Below, one piece after another: positions 56,510-64,000 of a stretch of 64,000 nt of DNA (within the stretch, counting starts at the first letter, position 1; every line of letters begins with the position of its first letter). Both the position numbers and the translations under genes were made by a program. A model generated the notes under the pieces. That model saw only the letters and a program-made list of their open reading frames with translations, made no database searches and was not told where the DNA came from. The stretch spans positions 372,001 through 436,000 of the forward strand of contig QCXZ01000001.1 of the NCBI GenBank assembly GCA_025024175.1, read 5' to 3'. The stretch comes from Rhyzopertha dominica (Eukaryota; Arthropoda; Insecta; Coleoptera; Bostrichidae).

Positions 56510-59095
56510 CTAAAGCACTGGTTTAAGGGTAAATGACAACTTAGGTCTTGAATTGTTCTTCCCTAATATTTTCTTTTGTTCCTCTTTCACTCGTTTCTCC
56601 TGTTCTTTTCTAAGTCTCTGTCTTTCTTCATCCATCCTTCTTTGTTCTTCCACCATTTGCAGTCGTTCCTCCGCCTAAAACGGTAACAAAGCTATTACTG
56701 AAAGTACTACTGCTATTAGTAGATTCTAAATGAATGCAGATCTGATAATCTGTCAAATCAATAGAAAATATCACTTTTGTATCAAGATACCTAGAACTTA
56801 CTCCTATAAAACAAAGTTCAAAACATATTGAAAGATGCCTTGGAACAATAAAAAAAAATCATAGAAATTCCTAACTGACTGATCCATGGATCAGATTAAA
56901 TGTTTAACAGGGGCTTACCAATTTTCTCTGTGCTTCCTCTATCTTTCGATTATTTTCTGCCATGATTCGCTCAAGTTCCTCCCTCTTTCGTCTCTCCTCC
57001 TCCTATAAGATACAGCAGGCATTAATATGGAAACAAGCCAAACTGATGGCCGTCCCTAGCTTTACTCAAAAATTTCCAAATAACCCTTGCCTTAAACAGT
57101 ACAACAATGTCTTAGATATAACAAGCAAAAGTGCACCGTTCACGACAGATGGTATGATTATGAAATCCCCTGAAACAACTTTATGAAACCTGGCGGCACA
57201 AAAACATCAATATTAGTTCGCATAAAGCAGTTTCAGTTCAACAAATTTAGATGATTAATAAAACAGCTAGGTTACAGGCCAGTTAGGAATAAAAAATACA
57301 TACATGATTCCTGTCAAAATGTACTTAAGTGGTACAGAAAAAGTAGAAAAAAGATGGGTAATACCTGATGCGGCGAGATGTCCATTATTTCGTTGTCACA
57401 CCATATCGGCAGGAACTTCACTTGCTAACTCTGTCGGACCCCTTAGCTTACAAGCTATTAGCCAAGTGGCAAACGTATTTGTTAATGATAAAATTTTTGT
57501 CTTGTTTTTCCTATTTTTTCTTTTTTTTTGCAAACTACAGATTTTCCATCTGTAGTTGTCGAATTAAAACGAGTAAATTAAATATTCGTCTTGCAGGAAC
57601 TGAATGGAATTAAGTAACAAAATGTATAATTACAGATGTCAAAACTGCCTTTAGTAAGTTCCTAATTCAAGCTTTTGGATTTACATTATTGAAAATCCCT
57701 TATTTCTCATACTATAGTAGTCAGTTTTACTTGGAAATTTTCTGTGAGATTTGAAAATTGGTGATTTTATAGATTTCAAAACAGATAGAAATTTAATCAG
57801 CGTTATCAGAGTTTTTCTTCAACCAAAGTTACGACCGCCTACGTTGCCTTGAATAATCGAGACTCCACTGTATAGGAAATTTTGTCTAGTTCAATTTATT
57901 AAGCAACTGTTTTTATCATAAAATCAGTCAGAAAAGAGATACTATCAAAAAACTGTTTTTAGGCGTCATCTTTCTAATGTGGCAGCATGAGCCGCAAAGA
58001 TATGTAGCAAAGTAGAAATTCGGAAAGAGCACATCGAAATCTATAAAACCACTAATTTGCAAAACTTTCCAAATAATCTCTTTTTTGAGCAACAAATGAC
58101 TGTACTACTAAGGTTATTAAATATTCAATAATCCACTACTCAAAAAACAATTCTCAACATTTCATGGTTTGTTAAAAGCAGAAAAAATAAAAATTTATTT
58201 ACATTGTATACTAAACCAGTTGGTCAAGAAGCAAAAGGCATTTTTGACAAGTGTCTTGCAAAACTTTAACACTACATTAAAAATCAAAAAGTTCAGATCT
58301 AGATCAACAACTAAAATGTACATTTGCAAAATTTATAATAAGTCTGCAAATGCAAAACTCTCAGTGACTGATGAAAATACCCTCAAAACATAAATATGCA
58401 AGACTAATGAAATTAAATTCACTGGTACTTCATTAACGAATATATTAACAGATCAAATACAATAACATACAAGAGAATTAAGAACTAGCTGCGGGCCGCA
58501 ACTTTACCCTTACCTCTCTGAGTTTTTCTTCGTACAGTTGCTTTTCTCTTCTCCTTTCCATCTCTTCCATCATTTGTTTCTCCATTATCCTCTTCGCTTC
58601 TTCTACACGTTTCGCCACTTCACGTTCTATCTCGTCCTTCCTCTTTTCCAATTCTTCCGCTACTTTTTTATTTACAAGTTCCTCTATCCGTTTAGCAGTC
58701 TCTTCCTCAATGAGACGCTGTTCGGCTTCACGTTGCCGCCTCTGTCGCTCCATTTCTGCTAGCCGCTCTACTTCGTCCATTTTACGTACACGTGAAGTAG
58801 ACTTCTTGTGATGCCTTTCGGACTTTGAGAGATCGATGGATATATCACTACCAGACGATGATGAAGCCGAATGAGATCGTTTTCTGCAACAGTGGATTTA
58901 CTAACATTGCTTACTACGGCTTAGCTTTTGGACTCACCTCGATTTGCGAATTTTTTCCTTTCTCTCGATACCCTTATAACTTTTGCTATGTGAACTGGAA
59001 CTCCTCTCCGACCGATCTCGCGATTTGCTACGTTTATGGTGCTTGCTTTTGTGATGTTTACGCGGAGTTTTGCTACGTGATCGCGACCTCCCCAT
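56510..59095 (-). CDS. ARGLU1: ARGLU1, arginine and glutamate-rich protein 1
   Basis: Nuclear co-factor that links Mediator/nuclear-receptor transcription and pre-mRNA splicing. Minus-strand exons: 59095-58938, 58883-58514, 57002-56919, 56674-56510; 777 nt, 258 aa, all phases agree; close to the 273 aa of the human protein. The N-terminus is basic and Ser/Arg-rich ([20 protein letters not shown]). It is followed by a long charged helix of Arg/Glu/Lys repeats ([40 protein letters not shown]) and ends with a conserved [10 protein letters not shown]. The start ATG is the only one before the SR-rich segment. Intron 2 (57003-58513, 1511 bp) is by far the longest; in vertebrates the ARGLU1 intron 2 region controls its own expression by retention and a poison exon. 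Convergent with copy B of the glycylase and divergent from the C8orf82 homologue. Confidence 0.93.
57003..58513 (-). other. ARGLU1 intron 2 (long)
   Basis: A 1.5-kb intron. No coding exon is needed for the protein. Plus-strand open frames at 57304-57613 and 58169-58393 are AT-rich and without motif. A regulatory cassette exon is possible by analogy with vertebrates, but I cannot pick one from sequence. Confidence 0.5.
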
Positions 59096-60167
59096 AGTGG
59101 CTATCAAACAGCTCCAGATAATGGAAATGTGTTAGATATTGATTCCCCTCTATATCCAAGTTATCAAATTTAAAAACACCGCACAAAAATCGTACTAGAC
59201 TAGTTACGGATTCATTTTTTGCTATCGTAATTCATCACCGAATTAATAACCAGCGTACAGGGAACCATTTTTTGACAGTGGAATTTTTTTTTGTTTTCAA
59301 GCCGCAGTGGCAGGAAGCTGCAGCGTTGCCAGATGTAAAGAATTTCTTTAACTGAAAAGCATATTAACAGGTGATATAAAGGGTATTGAATATTTTTGTC
59401 CTAGTAGTGTAGTATTGCAACCAAAGAGGTGAATATATGTTTTAATAAATAACTAAATTACTTGTATACCACTTATATAAAAGTGTGTTGGTAAGCAGAT
59501 TTTTGTTTTTATATGTTGGTAATTGATAATAACCGATTCGGTGGTGTCCCTATTTCTAATTCAAATTCTTTCGGATTGCCGATAGGTGGCGCTTCATGGA
59601 TGTGACAGTATCCCCTGTTTACGGAGTGAAGTTAGGGTATATATCCATATCAAGTAATAAAACTTTAAATACCAACCTCTGAATTTAACTATAACTTTCA
59701 ACTTATAGTTTTGTGGTGGACAGCAATGTCGTTTTTGCCTTTGTCTGCTTCTTTAACCACATAAATATCATAGCAACCTTTTCAATATAAGAAATCATAT
59801 ACCCAAAGTTCCTAGCAGATATATTTTTCTAGGGACTTTACATACACAAGTAAGCTGCCACCTATGGGTTAGACTTGGAACCTGTGAGAATCACCCGTGA
59901 CAAAGGCAAAGATATCGTTCGTTAGCTTTGTATATAGATATAAAAAGTTCGTTGGTCTTGGCACGTCCCACAATTTTGTTATATTTTCGCTATACCAGCT
60001 ACCAGTATTGCATTTGGCAACAGACGTGTCATTCAGAAATGGGAATTAATTATTGGTTGTTTGCTTTATTGCTCTGGATGTGATCGTCTTATTTCCATAA
60101 TAAAGTGCACATTGAACAGTACAGTGCTCATTAAAACCATAGGATTTTCATTAGGCAGTTGCATAAA
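59096..60167. promoter_or_regulatory. Divergent promoter region, ARGLU1 / C8orf82 homologue
   Basis: About 1.07 kb between two start codons on opposite strands, so it probably carries both promoters. It contains a loose inverted pair around GCCTTTGTC (about 59738) and GACAAAGGC (about 59898), which may be a decayed small transposon. No gene is seen. Confidence 0.45.
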
Positions 60168-61764
60168 ATGATTTTCAAATCACAGATACTTAAATATCGC
60201 CTTGCTATCAATTCAGTTTTTATGATAAACAAATACCTAATAAGAGGCTTATCTTACATACAGGGCCAAGAGCCGGAACCCAAAATAAGGGAATATTTTT
60301 ATTTCATCGATCATCAAGGAATGGTGAGTTTCTGAGTGTTCAATAGTTAGATAATAATCACTCTTTTAGTGACCTTAAAGATTAACCTTAACAGCCAAGT
60401 TGCCAATTTGCCACTGACTTTGCTCTACTGCAATGATGCACACATAAACATAACAATACTTACATTTTTTGCAAAAACATCAACAAGAGTATCTGACCAA
60501 TTGGAAAGGCTTCTTTTATGTGCATGTAATTCATGTAGAAGTTAATGGGTCAGTTTTCAAATTAAATTAAAAAAAAGTTTGAAGGGATCAAAACGAATTT
60601 TAGCATAAAGTAACACTGATGAACTTTTTTTCTGAATCAGCCAGTCAACAGTTTTGCTCTATTCTGTTTCATTCTTAAAATAGAGAGGCCATGATTATTT
60701 ACAAGCTGCATAAAAGTATACATGAAAACCAATAATTTGGAAATTACTATACGTGCTCTGCAGATTATTTTTTAACTTCTTTACATTCCAAGATTCTGAG
60801 TAGTTAAATTAAAAATTTGCTGCTGACATAATTGTCACTTGTGGTGCCAAATTTGTAGTTGTAGGTAAACAGTATAAAATGCATTATTATCAACAGCAGC
60901 TCTTTTCTTTGTTTTGTGTACATCTGAACTGAATTTTTCAGTTTTCTGTTTGTCTAAAACATCGTTGCCATCAATGCTGCACTACAATGAAGCCCACATA
61001 TTTTTCANTATTTCTTAAGAATTTTGTAGTTTTCAGTAATTTTTTTAAGTAGTATTACTATTCATTAATACATATGATTATCAGAGTAAAAGGTTACAAT
61101 AGCTGTTCATTAGTGGGTGTCAATATATTTTGTTCAATTAGCTTGCTCCGTTTCCAGGAAAATGCTATCACATGATTTTATCGAAACATTTTGAAACATA
61201 TAGCAAAAATTATTAGTTATTACATTTTTTTTCACTATACTACTTTACTGTTAGTTATTTTTAGATGATTCAAAGATGAAAAACTTCACATCATGCTTCA
61301 AAGAGAAAAAATTTCTTCGCTTCTTCTTTAACCAACTGAGGATAAACAGAACCGGTAGATACACAGAATTTCCTTATCTGTCAATATGTGGCAAAGAACG
61401 CAACTTTGTACGATGTGATGATTACCCCTTTGTTTATACACATGTTATAAAGAAGGAATCGAACAACATAAAGGAGGACCACCTAGCACACAATCATGCG
61501 GGGGATTTACTGTCTGTGAAGTTTGAACCGGAAAAAGTTATAATGCTTCCGGAAACTGGAAGAGTGTACCATCCAGCTCCAGAGAGAGCTGGCTCAGTAG
61601 GTTTGGTGCGATCCAAGCTGGCAATTGAGTTTAGCAAACATTTCACATTTGATAACGGAGAACACCAGCCACCTACGAAATTCACATGGGATGATCAAAC
61701 TTACACATTGGATAACCGATGGTATCATGAAATTGTGCAAAGCAAAACACAGAAGTTAAATTAA
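60168..61764 (+). CDS. C8orf82 / UPF0598 family mitochondrial protein
   Basis: Two exons, 60168-60323 and 61255-61764 (666 nt, 221 aa). The start is the first ATG after an in-frame TAA near 60133. Residues 1-35 (MIFKSQILKYRLAINSVFM..) are basic and hydrophobic without acids, as in a mitochondrial targeting sequence. The conserved body begins QEPEPKIREYFYFIDHQGM. The splice joins it to LFLDDSKMKNFTSCFKEKKF, then LRINRTGRYTEFPYLSICGK, ERNFVRCDDYPFVYTH and near the end EHQPPTKFTWDDQTYTLDNR. This matches the UPF0598 family (Drosophila CG30010, human C8orf82), whose biochemical role is not established. The donor is GTGAGT, the acceptor is CTGTTAG and the phase is 0. Choosing the TTTTTAG 11 bases further would break the frame. 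Poly(A) signal AATAAA at 61847-61852. Confidence 0.92.
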
Positions 61765-63022
61765 ATTGTAATATATTATACATATACATAATGTAGCATT
61801 TATTTAATGTAAATTAGAATATTGGTTTACAGATTTTTATTTCTAAAATAAATATTTATATTTTGTATTACACTTTATTGCACATTATTTCATTTTTTTT
61901 TAACTGAATCACATTATAGGTAATAGGAACTAACATAAAACAATTGCTCGAATAGCTCAACAAGCTAACTAAAAGCTACATACTGATAAGTGTAAATGTC
62001 ATGTTTGGAAATATTGCTCGAGTTATAATATGTAATTCTACATTCAGGCACAAACAATGCAGGCTATTACTCAAAAAATAGAATTAATTTTTCTAGAAAT
62101 ACATAATAATTCAAATACTTTGTAGAATGTACAGTAATTGTTTATGAACAAAAGGGTGTTATCCATCAAGCCTGTTTTTCTTTGCAGCTCAATACATTCT
62201 ATTAAGTTTTCCTTTTGAATCCGACCATTAAATATTAAATTATTTAGTGCATAATATACCGCACCTATTCGTAATATAACACCTATTCTTGTCCATAATA
62301 CACAATTACAAATACAATTCATGTTATTAATATGCTTTAGAATTAATGAGCTAAATTAAACAAAAATGTGTGAAGGTGAAGTACAATAAACAAAGTATTG
62401 TAAAATATTCATCTTAATCTAAAATCTAACTGTTGGTTGAGTTATTATATGTAAGTAAATTTGATTACCTCAATTTGTAATTAAAAACATAAAATGCAGT
62501 ATTATAGTTTACCCAATTTTGTTAAGTAAAGAGATGGGTACAATAGTTTGTAATAAAGGCTATGTTACAATACTGGAAGAAGTAATTTAAATACATTACA
62601 TAAATCATAGCCGCACTGTAAATGTAAAAAAATTTGTTCGTTATATAGCACCTCTTTTGGTAATGCACAGGACATTTTATAAACAGACAGACAGCAATAT
62701 TCACCTATAACAAATTAGGTTTTCACTAATTAAACTTTAAAATCGAAAACGAAATATTTTTGGTAAATAAAAAAATTAGTCTCAATACTTTTCTGCCAAA
62801 CCTCGTTTACATAGAAAAGTAGATTAAAGTACAGTCTTTCACGTAAGAATAAAATTATAACAAAAACTGTACTTGTCTTTTTTCGAATATTTGATAATGG
62901 TACTTACTTAAAGCACATGCCTCATATAAATCACATAAGAATTTTTTTTAATACTACTTGTAATTTAGAATTGATCTTGTAACTTGGCAGGTCTGTTCGG
63001 CTATCACAAAATGCAACTGTCG
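61765..63022. other. Convergent 3' region of C8orf82 homologue and AKTIP
   Basis: AT-rich DNA between two stop codons that face each other. It holds the 3' UTRs of both genes. Minus-strand open frames at 62071-62322 and 62522-62704 show no motif and look like chance in AT-rich DNA. No other gene seen. Confidence 0.5.
61847..61852 (+). terminator. Poly(A) signal of the C8orf82 homologue
   Basis: AATAAA 83 bases after the stop at 61764, the first such signal downstream. Confidence 0.6.
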
Positions 63023-63973
63023 TTATGATTCACTTTCTGAATTGGGTGATGGTGATCTGTTTAGTGGTTTGAAACTTCCCACACCAACCCACGAGTGTCC
63101 CACCTTTGATGGTCTCTCATTATTTTCTGGACTCAGCATAGACAATTTTACACTATCATGCACTTCGGGATTGTACTCTTCGAATACGATGCAATGTTTG
63201 TCTTCTGTCGTAGGACTATCATAAATACGCTCATGACTTAGTTTGACCAAGGCACCGATTTTTTCTTTGTACATANCTGNGTTACTCTTATACCTAAAAC
63301 AAAATATGTGTCTACATTTAAAAAAANTTACTTACTAGCTTNTTTACTTGAACTTCAAAATCNTGATGATTTCCAGAAAGCTACACTTTAGTTNGAAAAA
63401 ATTCAGATAGGTAAAGTAATAGATAAACAAAAAAAGTTAATTCTTAAAATACTAGTTTAAGGAAGAAGCATTACTTACAGCTCTATTGCATTTTTATTGA
63501 CCCCATGTGCAATACTGGAGTTGAAGTTGTAAAAAATCCAGTGCAGATATTTTAACACCTGCCAAATGTGCTGTTCACCTTTGTTCCACTGAGGAAATCC
63601 ATCTCGGAGGTTTACTTCATTGGTGTCTTCGTGTATCACAGGATGATATATCTCAGATTGAAACACAACCTTCTGTAAACATTTTAATAATTAATAAGTC
63701 TGTAATATATTAGACTATTGCTTATGCCGTAGATATATTCAAAATATGACATAGATTTTCACCTGATAATATTACAAACTGGCGTAAATAAAATAGGGAA
63801 AAAATTACAAATTCAATGTTTCTTATTTTATTATTGAAATTTAGTAAATAGGGATATTCACTAGATACTCACAGGATGGCCTCCTTCAGGAAAGTCTTCT
63901 GGCAGGATTATATTAAACCTAAATATTCCATCTTCGTAAAGGCCACTTCTGATGAACATAACACCAAACAATA
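63023..63973 (-). CDS. AKTIP: AKTIP / crossbronx, E2-like protein (3' part of the gene)
   Basis: Ubiquitin E2 variant of the FTS/AKTIP family, a partner of Hook proteins and FHIP in vesicle transport. Minus-strand exons: 63973-63873, 63672-63479, 63293-63023; earlier exons lie beyond the window. In order: [20 protein letters not shown] and [10 protein letters not shown] (E2 central sheet), [20 protein letters not shown] with [26 protein letters not shown] (C-terminal helices), [25 protein letters not shown] and a Ser/Pro-rich end ([16 protein letters not shown]). Where active E2s have their catalytic Cys after the HP motif, this protein has EVNL, so it cannot form a ubiquitin thioester, as known for the family. 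Two N bases sit near the start of the last exon (63276, 63280), leaving two residues unknown; more N lie in the intron. Confidence 0.9.
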
Positions 63974-64000
63974 CTACAAACACAAAGGCAAATTATGTTG

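Noticed and set aside
58538..58762. Plus-strand open frame rich in Phe and Tyr over ARGLU1
   Set aside because: Antisense of the Arg/Glu-rich coding exon.
1..64000. CRISPR arrays, bacterial operons, plasmid origins, rRNA or functional tRNA genes
   Set aside because: None seen. The only tRNA-like sequences are the decayed arms of the palindrome at 9588-9787.

Overview
This window looks like AT-rich nuclear DNA of an insect, most likely a beetle. The evidence is spliced genes with GT/AG introns (some only 45-50 bases), insect-type protein sequences, and many decayed DNA transposons and non-LTR retrotransposons. Scattered N bases show it is a draft assembly. Nothing suggests bacteria, plasmids or CRISPR.

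Layout. At the left edge (588-871, +) are the last two coding exons of a gene I cannot name. It runs tail-to-tail into a GCK-III/MST family Ser/Thr kinase on the minus strand (1732-44801). Six of that kinase's seven coding exons lie at 1732-9393. The best candidate for its start exon is a five-codon exon (Met-Ala-Phe-Asn-Gln) at 44787-44801. If so, intron 1 is about 35.4 kb and holds nearly all the mobile DNA in the window: a 3.64-kb Tigger/pogo-like transposon with clear inverted repeats and a two-frameshift transposase, a palindromic tRNA-like repeat, an ~147-bp foldback MITE, mariner-like fragments, and at least six decayed reverse-transcriptase pieces.

From 45.9 to 56.3 kb two TTLL3-type tubulin glycylase genes lie in tandem on the plus strand. 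They share exon lengths and phases in their C-terminal half. The second copy has its catalytic N-terminal part in one fused exon, has a changed ATP-binding loop and uses a GC-AG intron. ARGLU1 (56510-59095, -) is tail-to-tail with the second glycylase and head-to-head with a C8orf82/UPF0598 mitochondrial protein gene (60168-61764, +). At the right edge is the 3' part of AKTIP/crossbronx (63023-63973, -), an E2-like protein without the catalytic cysteine.

How they work together. The genes form a dense housekeeping and cilium-related block at 45-64 kb beside a long, repeat-filled kinase intron. The two glycylases plausibly act on the same axonemal or cytoplasmic microtubules. The other genes (signalling kinase, splicing co-factor, mitochondrial protein, trafficking adaptor) have no obvious shared pathway. 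Exon models were built by hand from splice sites and reading-frame phase. They are consistent in phase but not checked against transcripts.
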